Position numbers and translations under genes: made by a program. 64,000 nt of DNA. Origin: Actinomadura macra NBRC 14102. Lineage in GTDB: Bacteria > Actinomycetota > Actinomycetes > Streptosporangiales > Streptosporangiaceae. The stretch is taken from assembly GCF_001552215.1 (NCBI RefSeq), contig NZ_BCQT01000006.1:248001-312000 (forward strand). The letters are read 5' to 3'. Of this stretch, positions 40,772 through 49,126 are shown one piece after another. A model generated the notes under the pieces. That model searched no databases, was not told the DNA's origin, and was given only the letters and a program-made list of their open reading frames with translations. Positions within the stretch are counted from its first letter, which is position 1. Each line of letters starts with the position of its first letter.

Positions 40772-41206
40772 ATGCGTGTGCGCTGCGTCGGCGGAATCGT
40801 CCGGGACGGGAGTGGACGGCTGCTCCTGGTGCGGCGGGGGCGGCCGCCCAGCGAAGGGTTGTGGTCGCTGCCCGGCGGGCGGGTCGAGCCCGGCGAGGAC
40901 GACGCGGCGGCCGTCGCCAGGGAACTCGGCGAGGAGACCGGCCTGAACGTCGCGGTGGGCGCGCTCATCGGCTCGGTGGTCGTGGCCGTTCCGGGGGGTG
41001 TGGGGGGTCGTCCCCCCGCCGGGGTCGGGCCGGGTCCCGGCGGCGTCACCTACGAGATCCACGACTACGCGGCGACGGTGACGGGCGGGACGCTGCGCGC
41101 CGGGGACGACGCGTCCGACGCGCGCTGGGCGACACCCGCCGAGCTGCGGGAACTCCCCGTCACACCCGGGTTGATCGACGCCCTGGAATCCTGGGGGGTG
41201 CTATGA
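40772..41206 (+). CDS. Nudix hydrolase
   Basis: 144 residues. The Nudix box is GGRVEPGEDDAAAVARELGE then ETGL, fitting Gx5Ex7REUxEExGU, which binds magnesium and cleaves nucleoside-diphosphate-X bonds. ATG at 40772; the frame is open to 40700 but unconserved. A Gly/Pro-rich stretch of about 15 residues (GGVGGRPPAGVGPGPGG) interrupts the usual strand after VVVAVP. It is coded by a G/C-homopolymer palindrome (41002-41017). The 3' end overlaps the converging CPBP gene by 6 bp. Confidence 0.88.
   Translation: MRVRCVGGIVRDGSGRLLLVRRGRPPSEGLWSLPGGRVEPGEDDAAAVARELGEETGLNVAVGALIGSVVVAVPGGVGGRPPAGVGPGPGGVTYEIHDYAATVTGGTLRAGDDASDARWATPAELRELPVTPGLIDALESWGVL
41002..41017. repeat. G6/C6 palindrome inside the Nudix gene
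   Basis: GGGGGG-TCGT-CCCCCC lies within a roughly 45-bp G-rich in-frame insertion in the Nudix gene. It recalls the palindromic insertion in adnA. Confidence 0.55.
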
Positions 41207-42610
41207 CACGTACTCCGGGCCCGCCTGGCCCGCGACGGCCGCGGAGGCTGCGGGGCCCGGAGGGACGGCCGGGTCCGCGGGCGCGGCGTCCGGGCCGCGA
41301 TCGTCCGCGGAGTCGGACGTGACGGTCTGGATCCGGCGGCGCCGCACCAGCCACGCGACCACCGCCACGTACAGGGCCATGGGGATGATGTCGGCCACGA
41401 CGTACTGCCAGGGGACGCCGCCCTGCTCGATGTCGAGCTTCCCGACCGCCGCCGGGAGGAGGAAGGCCATCAGGTTGTTGAACACGTGCAGCGCGATGCT
41501 CGCCTCCAGGCCACCGCTGCGGACCGTGAGCCAGGCCGCGAGCGCCCCGAACGCGAAGATGTCGAGAATGCCCCACCCTGTATAGCCGTGCCCGGCGGTG
41601 AACAGGGCCGACCCCACGACGATCCCCGGCCACGGAGTGCGGAAGACGACGCTGAGGGCGCGCCCGATCCGTCCCTTGAGGGTCTCCAGGGTGCAGGAGC
41701 CGACGGCCTGGAGCAGCCACCCACGGAACACGTACTCCTCGGCCGCCGCCTGGAACGGCACCAGCAGGATGATCACGATCGCCGGGGCCAGGAACCGGCC
41801 CCAGCCCACCCAGTGCTCATCCCCGCCCGAGTCGTCGTTCATCAGGGTGCTCGCCAGCACCGACGACCCGTAGGACACCACGCAGAACAGCACCGAGAGG
41901 CCGCAGCAGACCAGCAGCCACCGCCAGCGCAACCGTCCCGCGACCGACGAGAGCGTGCCGGGTCGCCGCCGCTGGATCCCCCACGCCGCGAGGAACCCCA
42001 CCGGCAGGAACACCGCGAGCGACGCCAGGTTGAACGCCAGGTCTGCGGTCTCGTCACCGAAGACCGCGTCGGTCTCGGACGTCTCGGGCAGGTCGCCGGT
42101 GACCGCCAGCCGGACGACGAACCCGACGAGCAACAGCCCGAGCGCCAGCCCGAACCCGAGCGCGATGATCGACAGGCTCCCGACCAGGGGTCGCCACCAG
42201 CGGTGCACCGCCGTCCGCGCCATCCGGTGAAAGGGAACGCCGGGCGGCGGAGGCACCGTCCATGCGCGCTTTTCCTGCTGGATCGGGTGCGGGTATCCGG
42301 GCAGCCCATAGGGCTGTGGGTAGGTGGGCTGACCGTACCCGGGCTGACCGTAGCCGGGGTGGGCGTATCCGGGGTGGGCGTACCCCGGCTGCGTGTGACC
42401 GGGCGTCCCGTACTGCCCCTGGTATGGCGCGGGCTCCTGCTCCGGCCACCCCCACCCCTGCTGAGGCCGGGCCTGAGGCTGAGAAGGCGGTGCAGGCTGA
42501 GAAGGCGGGACGGGCTGCGGCGCCGGTGGCGTGTCGGACGGGCGCTGCCGCTCGCCCGACAGGCCGGGGTCGAGCGGTGCCCAGCCGTTCGCGTCCCCGG
42601 ATTCCGCCAC
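41201..42610 (-). CDS. CPBP-family intramembrane glutamic protease
   Basis: 469 residues. The first 130 are a Pro/Gln/Gly/Tyr-rich cytosolic tail with GYAHPGYAHPGYGQPGYGQP repeats. The membrane domain has about eight helices. The catalytic EExxxR motif is AAEEYVFRGWLLQAVG, followed by the FxxxH motif ALFTAGHGYTGW and the HxxxN motif HVFNNLMAF. ABI/CPBP proteases of this type cut membrane proteins or confer bacteriocin immunity. GTG start at 42610. A basic Asp-rich C-tail follows the last helix (RRRRIQTVTSDSADD). Confidence 0.87.
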   Translation of the reverse strand: MAESGDANGWAPLDPGLSGERQRPSDTPPAPQPVPPSQPAPPSQPQARPQQGWGWPEQEPAPYQGQYGTPGHTQPGYAHPGYAHPGYGQPGYGQPTYPQPYGLPGYPHPIQQEKRAWTVPPPPGVPFHRMARTAVHRWWRPLVGSLSIIALGFGLALGLLLVGFVVRLAVTGDLPETSETDAVFGDETADLAFNLASLAVFLPVGFLAAWGIQRRRPGTLSSVAGRLRWRWLLVCCGLSVLFCVVSYGSSVLASTLMNDDSGGDEHWVGWGRFLAPAIVIILLVPFQAAAEEYVFRGWLLQAVGSCTLETLKGRIGRALSVVFRTPWPGIVVGSALFTAGHGYTGWGILDIFAFGALAAWLTVRSGGLEASIALHVFNNLMAFLLPAAVGKLDIEQGGVPWQYVVADIIPMALYVAVVAWLVRRRRIQTVTSDSADDRGPDAAPADPAVPPGPAASAAVAGQAGPEYVS

Positions 42611-42664
42611 GTGTGTCCCCTCACTCCGGCTTCGGTACGTGGGACGAATCGTACGTGCCCGCGG

Positions 42665-43606
42665 TCAGCCGCCGGGCGCTTCGAAGCGCTTGGTGCGCTC
42701 CAGGCCGGCCGCCCGTCCCTTGGCGGCGATGACGAGCGCCATCTTCCGGGACGCCTCGTCGATCATCTCGTCGCCGAGCGTGACCGCGCCGCGCCCCTCG
42801 ACGGTGACGGAGTGGTCGTAGGCGTCCAGGATCAGCTCGGCGTGGTCGTAGTCGTCCTGGGACGGCGAGAACACCGCGTTCCCCGCCTCGATCTGGGACG
42901 GGTGCAGCACCCATTTGCCGTCGTATCCGAGGGCGGCCGCGCGCTCGGCGACCCGGGTGAAGGCGTCCACGTCCCTGACGTTGAAGTACGGCCCATCGAT
43001 GGCCTGGAGGTCGTGCGCGCGGGCGGCCATCAGGATCCGCATCAGGATGTAGTGGTAGGCGTCGCCCTCGGTGTAGCCGGGCGGCTGCTCCCCCACGACG
43101 AGGGTCTTCATGTTGATCGAGGCCATCAGGTCGCCGGGGCCGAGGACGAGCGTCTCCAGCCGGGGCGAGGCCGCGGCGATCGCGTCCACCTCGACCAGGC
43201 CCCGCGCGTCCTCGATCTGCGCCTCGATGCCGATCCGGCCCACCTCGAAGCCCATGGCCCGCTCGATCTGGGTGAGGAGCCGGTCGAGCCACTGGACGTG
43301 GGAGGCGTCCCGCGCCTTGGGCAGCATGATGGCGTCCAGATGGGCGCCTGCGCCCTCGACGACCTCGATCACGTCCCGGTACGCCCACGGCGTCTCCAGG
43401 TCATTGATCCGCACCACCCGGACCTTGCCTTCCCAGCCGCCCTCGTTGAGCGCGGCGACGACGGCTCCGCGGGCCGCCTCCTTGGCGGACGGCGCGACCG
43501 CGTCCTCCAGGTCCAGGAAGACCTCGTCCGCCGGGAGCCCCCGCGCCTTGTCGATGAAGCGGGGGTTGCTGGCAGGAACGGCGAGGGTGGTACGTCGCGA
43601 GCGCAT
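42665..43606 (-). CDS. HpcH/HpaI aldolase/citrate lyase family (CitE/Mcl-like) CoA ester lyase
   Basis: 313 residues, TIM barrel. Substrate and metal motifs: LDLEDAVAPSAKEAAR, VVRINDLETPW, IMLPKARD, GIEAQIEDARGLV (metal Glu), VLGPGDLMAS (metal Asp) and GKWVLHPSQIEAGNAVFSP. The extended TEGDAYHY loop is like malyl-CoA/methylmalyl-CoA lyases rather than stand-alone CitE. It would cleave or form a beta-hydroxyacyl-CoA. ATG at 43606. No pathway partner is adjacent. Confidence 0.85.
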   Translation of the reverse strand: MRSRRTTLAVPASNPRFIDKARGLPADEVFLDLEDAVAPSAKEAARGAVVAALNEGGWEGKVRVVRINDLETPWAYRDVIEVVEGAGAHLDAIMLPKARDASHVQWLDRLLTQIERAMGFEVGRIGIEAQIEDARGLVEVDAIAAASPRLETLVLGPGDLMASINMKTLVVGEQPPGYTEGDAYHYILMRILMAARAHDLQAIDGPYFNVRDVDAFTRVAERAAALGYDGKWVLHPSQIEAGNAVFSPSQDDYDHAELILDAYDHSVTVEGRGAVTLGDEMIDEASRKMALVIAAKGRAAGLERTKRFEAPGG

Positions 43607-43710
43607 GCGCCGGATGCTATCCCCCGGCTAGTGGACCGAGGTGGCCTGGGTGCTCCGACCCGTTCCGGACCCATCAGGCGCAGTGTCGTCTGCCCAGGTC
43701 AACCCGCGTT

Positions 43711-44984
43711 CTAGTGAGCGGCTCGCGGTATGTTCCTGCTGGCTGTTCCGGTCGTCCCGGCTGCGATCACTCCAAGATCTTGAGCGCCGGGCAATGTCCG
43801 GCCTTGGCTGGGCAAGATGGCGAGAAGTTCAGCGGCGAGACGGCGCTGGGTGGTGGTGGGTTGGCTGCCCTCAAAGACAGACAGGGCATGGTCGACGCCT
43901 TCGGCCGTGCCGCCTTGGCGAACGAGGACCATCGCACGGATGACCTGGAGATTGGCGACCGGATCATGAACTTCGGGCGGGAAGAGGGCGAGCGATCTGT
44001 CAAGTGCCGTTTCGGCGCGGGGATCGTTGATCAGTGCATACGCATAGGCCTCGAACCAACGGAGGCTCCGCTCCGACCAGCCCTCCCCGCCGATGGAGTC
44101 GGTCATCTGATTCAGGCTCTTAAGAGTGGAATGTGTCGTAGACACATCCCGTTTGCGGGCCGCCAACGCAACCTTCGTGGCGTGCGCCATAGCAGCGGGG
44201 GCGGAGTGCGTTCGTCCCGAGAGCCGCATGGCCTGGTCACTCAGTGCCGTAATGGCGTCACCAGACCGGGCAGCCCACAGGCCGACCTTGGCCTCTCTCG
44301 CATGAACCCATGCCTGTACCACCTGATCCCCAGAAGCGGTGGCAGCACGGCGGGCGACGCTCCACGATGTCCGTGCTGCGCGGCGCTGACCAACGTCATC
44401 TAGCTGGACGGCCAGCAGGCCGGAAAGCCTGGCGCTCACGCGTAACAGATCCGCTTGAGTCGCCGGGGAGTGCCTTCGCTTGAGGATCTCTCCCACGGCG
44501 ATGATGTCGGCCGTTAGATCGGGGATGAAGGCGCCCCACGGGCGGGTGTCGATCAGTTGGCGGTACTCATCGACGGTGCTTTCCCAGTCAGCCAGGTCAA
44601 ACGGAGTGCCTAGCGCCTCCTCAATGCCGGACAGGACATGATCCAATGTGCCTGGCGGGATCGCTGTCCCTGCGCTGAGCGCGGCGATCATCTGGAGTGC
44701 GGCGCGACGTTTCACGTCATCGAACCCCCACTCGTGAGGAAGACCCGACTCCACGGTACCTGCGGCGCCACCCTCTGAGCGACCGTCGCTGTGGCTGCGC
44801 TTGGTCCGGGGCCTTGGTGGGGGCGAAGTGCGGCCAGCTCCCCGGCCGCGTCGAGGGCATCGTCGAGTGCCTTGGCCATGTCGGCCGAGGGCCTTTTGTG
44901 CCCATTGCTGACGTTGGAGAGGTAACCAGGGTCATAGCCGGTTCGTCTACCCAGTTCGCGAAGGACTCGACGGACCTGGAACAA
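43711..44984 (-). pseudogene. XRE-family regulator split by a frameshift
   Basis: The N-terminal helix-turn-helix (LRELGRRTGYDPGYLSNVSN, then GHKRPSADMAKALDDALDAA) occupies frame 44984-44712. The C-terminal helical-repeat domain (WGFDDVKRRAALQMIAALSA and 300 more residues) is in another frame, 44754-43711. A natural linker (PRPRTKRSHSDGRSEGG) continues the second frame back to about 44820, where a C5 run could hold a one-base slip. The HTH also lacks a good start (only TTG at 44984). The C-terminal part might be made alone from GTG 44754. GC content looks lower than in the neighbours, hinting at transfer. A sequencing error is possible. Confidence 0.6.
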
Positions 44985-45079
44985 GTGGACGAGGAAGTCT
45001 GACGGAACGCGCTGACCTGCGGATACTTGCTCTTGCTGGCGCCGTTCTCAGGAACCCCCCGGTGTGAGACGCTTCCTGC

Positions 45080-45583
45080 ATGGGTGACCTCAACGCGGCT
45101 CTGGTGGAGGAAGCGGCCAAGAAGTCGGGGCTGCTGTGGCTGGACCTGCCCGACCTGCCGCAGCCCAGGGCCGCATGGCACGTGTGGCACGAGGGCTCGG
45201 CCTACGTGCTGACCGGTGGGGAGGGCGAGCAGCCGATGCCCGGCCTTCCGGACGCCGACCACGTGACGGTGATCCTGCGCAGCAAGGACAAGGGCGGGCG
45301 GCTGGTCTCGTTCGTCGCCGCCTGCGCGCAGGTCGAGCCCGGGTCCGAGCTGTGGGAGGCGGTCGCGCCGCAGCTCGCCAAGAGCCGGCTCAACGCCATC
45401 GGTCACGAGGGCCAGGTCGACCGGTGGGCGACCGGGTCCTGGATCGTCCGGCTCACTCCGGTCGAGGAGGCGGCGCAGGCCCCGGAGTCCTACGCGACCG
45501 TCCGTCCCGTGCCGACACCGGCGACGACGGCGGGCCCGCCGCCGCGGATGATCGGCGGCAAGCGCCGCCAGGTCGACCGCTGA
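45080..45583 (+). CDS. Conserved hypothetical protein
   Basis: 167 residues, soluble. MGDLNAALVEEAAKKSGLLW opens a domain with ATWHVWHEGSAYV-like strand pattern (AAWHVWHEGSAYVLTGGEGE), PDADHVTVILRSKDKGGRLV and ATGSWIVRLTP. This resembles a split-barrel-type fold, but I cannot name the family. The tail is Pro-rich and basic. ATG at 45080. Probably cytosolic; no neighbour suggests a role. Confidence 0.7.
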   Translation: MGDLNAALVEEAAKKSGLLWLDLPDLPQPRAAWHVWHEGSAYVLTGGEGEQPMPGLPDADHVTVILRSKDKGGRLVSFVAACAQVEPGSELWEAVAPQLAKSRLNAIGHEGQVDRWATGSWIVRLTPVEEAAQAPESYATVRPVPTPATTAGPPPRMIGGKRRQVDR

Positions 45584-45602
45584 CGTACGGCTGAGGCCGT
45601 CG

Positions 45603-46553
45603 TCACAGGGGAAGTTCCCGGCCCTCCGCTATGGAGCGGAGCTTGTCGGGATTGGCGACCACGTGGATCGACTCGATCCGTCCGCTCTGGTCGAGGGCTG
45701 GAACGACGGTGCCGATCGGGCCGTCCGGGCCGTCCACGATGAGCGCGGGCTCGCCGTTGAGGTGGACGCGCCGGACCCGCATGTCCTCGGGCTCGACGCC
45801 CGCGTACCGCACGCCGACGATCGCCGCCAGCCAGCGGCCGACCTTGTCGGCGCCATGGATGGTGCGCAGCGCTGCGCGGACCTTGCCGCCGCCGTCGGTC
45901 CACAGGGTCACGTCCGGGGCGAGGACCTCCATCAGCCGGTTGATGTCGCCGCCCAGGACCGCGTCGAAGAACCGCTCGGTCGCGGCACGCCGCTCGGCTC
46001 CGCGCGCCTCGAAGCGGGGCCGCCGCGCCTCGACGTGCTTGCGCGCCCGGGTGCCGAGCTGCCGCACCGACGGTTCCGACCGGTCGAGGGCCCGCGCTAT
46101 CTCGGCGTAGGGGTAGCCGAACACGTCCTTGAGCACGAACACGGCGCGTTCGAGGGGGCTCAGCGTCTCCAGAACGACGAGCATCGCCATCGACACCGAC
46201 TCCGACATCTCGGCGCCCTCGGCCGCGTCCGGGGAGGTGAGCATCGGCTCGGGCAGCCACGGCCCGACGTAGGTCTCGCGCTGCGCCCGCGCGGAGCGCA
46301 GCCGGTCCAGCGCGATGTTCGTGGTGATCCGGACGAGGTAGGGCCTGGGCTCGGCGACGTCCGAGCGGTCCGCCGCCGACCAGCGCAGCCATGCGTCCTG
46401 GACGGCGTCCTCGGCGTCGGCGGCGGTGCCGAGCATCCGGTAGGCCACCGCGAACAGCAGGTTCCGGTACTCCTCGAAGATCGCTGCGGGCTCCTCCACG
46501 ATCATCCAGTCTGCCGGAGCGTTGGCGGCGGATCGAAGCGGGGTGTGCGCCAT
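45603..46553 (-). CDS. ECF41-type RNA polymerase sigma factor with SnoaL-like C-terminus
   Basis: 316 residues. Sigma region 2 covers YRNLLFAVAYRMLGTAADAE, DAVQDAWLRW. Region 4 is LSPLERAVFVLKDVFGYPYAE, ALDRSEPSVRQLGTRARKHV. The C-terminal 110 residues are an NTF2/SnoaL-like domain (AATERFFDAVLGGDINRLME, WLAAIVGVRYAG), the hallmark of ECF41 (SigJ group), where it modulates activity in place of an anti-sigma factor. ATG at 46553 with GGAG nine bases upstream. No carboxymuconolactone decarboxylase or DoxX partner is adjacent. Confidence 0.87.
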   Translation of the reverse strand: MAHTPLRSAANAPADWMIVEEPAAIFEEYRNLLFAVAYRMLGTAADAEDAVQDAWLRWSAADRSDVAEPRPYLVRITTNIALDRLRSARAQRETYVGPWLPEPMLTSPDAAEGAEMSESVSMAMLVVLETLSPLERAVFVLKDVFGYPYAEIARALDRSEPSVRQLGTRARKHVEARRPRFEARGAERRAATERFFDAVLGGDINRLMEVLAPDVTLWTDGGGKVRAALRTIHGADKVGRWLAAIVGVRYAGVEPEDMRVRRVHLNGEPALIVDGPDGPIGTVVPALDQSGRIESIHVVANPDKLRSIAEGRELPL

Positions 46554-46694
46554 GACCGTCTCCGTTCTTCCGCGGATCCCCTTCGCCAAGGGGACGGGAC
46601 CTGCCGCCGCGGTGTGACACGTCCTCGGTGTGACGCCTGCCGCACGCCCGCCGCCGCCAGGATGAGCTGCAAGATCACGGGTAATGTCCTGCTC

Positions 46695-48017
46695 ATGAGC
46701 GGAGCTCCGACACGGGTGTACATCGCCCGGCTCGCCGGGATCGCGGTGTTCGACCCCGCCGGCGACCAGGTCGGCCGCGTCCGCGACGTGGTGGTCGCCC
46801 TGCGTCTCGCGCCCCGCCCGCCGCGGGTGCTCGGCCTGGTGGTGGAGGTGGCGCCGCGCCGCCCGGTGTTCCTGCCGATCACCCGGGTCACCGTGATCGA
46901 GGCGGACGCGATCATCTTCAATGGACGGCTGAACGTGCGGCGGTTCCAGAAACGCGAGTCCGAGACATTGGTCATCGCCGAGATGCTCGACCGGACGGTC
47001 CGGTTCCCGGACACCGGCGAGCTCGTCTCCGTCGTGGACGTGGCGATGGAGCCGACCCGCACCCGGGACTGGCTGATCGGCAAGGTCGCCGTCCGCCGCG
47101 GCGGCCGGGGCCTGCGCCGGGGCGCGGGGCTGCGGCGGCGCGGCGAGAGCCTGATCGTGGACTGGGACGCCGTGGAGGGCTTCTCCGCCGTCGAGCACGG
47201 CCAGGGCGCCGCCGGGCTGATCGCCGCGTTCGAGCGGATGAAACCCGCCGACCTCGCCAACATCGTCCACGAGCTGTCCGAGAAACGCCGCACCGAGGTC
47301 GCCGTCGCGCTGGACGACGAGCGGCTCGCCGACGTCCTGGAGGAGCTGCCCGAGGACGACCAGATCGAGATCCTCGGCAAGCTGGAGGCCGACCGGGCCG
47401 CCGACGTCCTGGAGGCGATGGGCCCAGACGACGCGGCGGACCTGCTCGGCGAGCTGCCCACCGAGCAGCGTGAGCAGCTGCTGATGCTGATGGAGCCGCA
47501 GGACGCGGCGCCGGTCCGGCGGCTGCTGACCTACGCCGACGACTCGGCGGGCGGGCTGATGACCACCGACCCGGTGATCATCCCGCCGGACGCGACGGTC
47601 GCCGAGGCGCTCGCCCAGATCCGCAACCCCGACCTGAACCCCGCGCTGGCCGCGCAGGTGTACGTGTGCCGGCCGCCGACCGCGACGCCGACCGGCCGCT
47701 ACCTCGGCACGGTGCACTTCCAGCGCCTCCTCCGCGAACCGCCGCCGACGCTGGTCAGCGGCATCGTGGACACCGAACTGGACCCGCTGCGCCCGACGAT
47801 GTCGCTGGCGGCGGTCGCAATGTACCTGGCCACCTACAACCTCGTCGCCGGGGCGGTGGTGGACGAGAACGGGCATCTGCTGGGGTCGGTGACCATCGAC
47901 GACGTGCTCGACCACCTGCTGCCCGAGGACTGGCGGGAGACCGCGATGGACGCCGTCGCCGAGGCGACCGCCGATCCCGAGGAAGAGGCCCTGCGGGGCA
48001 CCGAGGGGACGACATGA
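46695..48017 (+). CDS. MgtE N-domain/CBS/PRC-barrel protein without a membrane channel
   Basis: 440 residues. PRC-barrel-like segments come first (VYIARLAGIAVFDPAGDQVG, VGRVRDVVVALRL). The helical MgtE_N domain follows (FERMKPADLANIVHELSEKR, EVAVALDDERLADVLEELPE) and then a CBS pair (SAGGLMTTDPVIIPPDATVA, GSVTIDDVLDHLLPEDW). The MgtE transmembrane domain is missing. The gene overlaps the next one (ATGA), which encodes a DUF1003 membrane protein, so the two may form one complex. I recall a similar gene near mrp in mycobacteria. ATG at 46695. Confidence 0.83.
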   Translation: MSGAPTRVYIARLAGIAVFDPAGDQVGRVRDVVVALRLAPRPPRVLGLVVEVAPRRPVFLPITRVTVIEADAIIFNGRLNVRRFQKRESETLVIAEMLDRTVRFPDTGELVSVVDVAMEPTRTRDWLIGKVAVRRGGRGLRRGAGLRRRGESLIVDWDAVEGFSAVEHGQGAAGLIAAFERMKPADLANIVHELSEKRRTEVAVALDDERLADVLEELPEDDQIEILGKLEADRAADVLEAMGPDDAADLLGELPTEQREQLLMLMEPQDAAPVRRLLTYADDSAGGLMTTDPVIIPPDATVAEALAQIRNPDLNPALAAQVYVCRPPTATPTGRYLGTVHFQRLLREPPPTLVSGIVDTELDPLRPTMSLAAVAMYLATYNLVAGAVVDENGHLLGSVTIDDVLDHLLPEDWRETAMDAVAEATADPEEEALRGTEGTT

Positions 48018-48520
48018 CCGCACGCGAGATGAGCACGCGCCTGGACCAGCCCCGCGAGATCCGCCGCACGCTGGTACCGCGTCCCCACTACGACCCGGAC
48101 TCGTTCGGACGACTGTCGGAGCGGATAGCCCGCTTCCTCGGCACCGCCCGGTTCCTCGTCTACATGACGGTGTTCGTCGGCGTGTGGATCGTGTGGAATC
48201 TGGTGGCGCCGTCCGCGCTGCGGTTCGACCCGTACCCGTTCATCTTCCTGACGCTGATGCTGTCGCTCCAGGCGTCCTACGCGGCGCCGCTGATCCTGCT
48301 GGCCCAGAACCGGCAGGACGACCGGGACCGCGTCCAGTACGAGCAGGACCGCGCCCAGAACGAGCGCTCCATCGCCGACACCGAGTACCTCACCCGGGAG
48401 ATCGCCGGGCTGCGGGTGGCGCTGAACGAGGTCGTGACCCGGGACTTCCTGCGCTCCGAACTCCAGCAGATCCTCAAGGAGCTGGACGCCAAGGAAGACC
48501 ACCGGGGCCCGGTCCACTAA
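48014..48520 (+). CDS. DUF1003 membrane protein
   Basis: 168 residues. SFGRLSERIARFLGTARFLVYM leads into two helices: VYMTVFVGVWIVWNLVAP and FIFLTLMLSLQASYAAPLILLAQNRQ, the DUF1003 signature. A coiled-coil-like soluble tail (RDRVQYEQDRAQNERSIADT) follows. ATG overlaps the upstream stop, so it is translationally coupled to the MgtE_N/CBS protein. The 3' end overlaps the converging MarR gene by 47 bp. Confidence 0.85.
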   Translation: MTAREMSTRLDQPREIRRTLVPRPHYDPDSFGRLSERIARFLGTARFLVYMTVFVGVWIVWNLVAPSALRFDPYPFIFLTLMLSLQASYAAPLILLAQNRQDDRDRVQYEQDRAQNERSIADTEYLTREIAGLRVALNEVVTRDFLRSELQQILKELDAKEDHRGPVH

Positions 48521-49037
48521 CCCGGGTGGGCGGCGAGGGCTCGGGCTCGTCGGCGAGTTTGCCGAGGATGTGCCCGAAGGTGCGCAGGTCGTCATCGTCC
48601 AGGCGGCTGAGGACATAGTCGCGGACACCCTGCCGGTAGGTGGGGGTGGCCTCGGTCAGCCGGTCACGGCCTGCGGGCGTCAGCACCGCGTACAGGCCCC
48701 GCGCGTCGCTCGCGCAGGACTGCCGGATGACCAGGCCCTCCCGCTGGAGCCGGTCGACCAGGCGCGTCAGGCCGCTGCGCGACAGCAGCACCCGGTCGGC
48801 CAGGTCGTTCATACGCAGCCGCCCGCCCGGCGCCTCACCGAGGTGCATGAGGACGTCGTAGGAGCCCAGCGCGAGGTCGTGCTCGGCCAGCAGACCGGAC
48901 TGCAACCTGCGGGAGATCCGCACCTGGGCGCGGAGCATGGTCCGCCAGACGGTCAGCTCGGCGACCGAGATGCGGCCGCTGGAGGCCGGACCGGCGGAAA
49001 CGGGACCGGCGGCTACAGAACTGGGCTGGGTCGTCAC
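48474..49037 (-). CDS. MarR-family transcriptional regulator
   Basis: 187 residues. The winged helix is in LGSYDVLMHLGEAPGGRLRM, NDLADRVLLSRSGLTRLVDR, LQREGLVIRQSCASDARGLY, AVLTPAGRDRL. GTG at 49037 (VTTQPSSVAAG). It is divergent from mrp across 88 bp. The 47-bp overlap of its 3' end with the DUF1003 gene could give transcript interference. Ligand unknown. Confidence 0.83.
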   Translation of the reverse strand: MTTQPSSVAAGPVSAGPASSGRISVAELTVWRTMLRAQVRISRRLQSGLLAEHDLALGSYDVLMHLGEAPGGRLRMNDLADRVLLSRSGLTRLVDRLQREGLVIRQSCASDARGLYAVLTPAGRDRLTEATPTYRQGVRDYVLSRLDDDDLRTFGHILGKLADEPEPSPPTRVSGPGPGGLPWRPAP

Positions 49038-49114
49038 GCACCCGATCGTACGGTGGCCGGACACACCCCGTGAGGGCGGACACCCTGATTGGCGGGCATG
49101 GCCACCCAGTTCAT

Positions 49115-49126
49115 ACCATGGGGCCA
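49115..49126 (+). promoter_or_regulatory. Possible leaderless promoter of mrp
   Basis: A -10-like TACCAT (49115-49120) lies 5 bp before the mrp ATG, and TTGGCG at 49089-49094 is a weak -35 with a long 20-bp spacer. No SD precedes the ATG. This would give an mRNA starting at or next to the start codon. Confidence 0.4.

Noticed and set aside
45663..46694. Long extension of the MgtE_N/CBS gene over the sigma-factor gene
   Set aside because: It is antisense to the ECF41 gene; PRC-barrel homology starts after ATG 46695.
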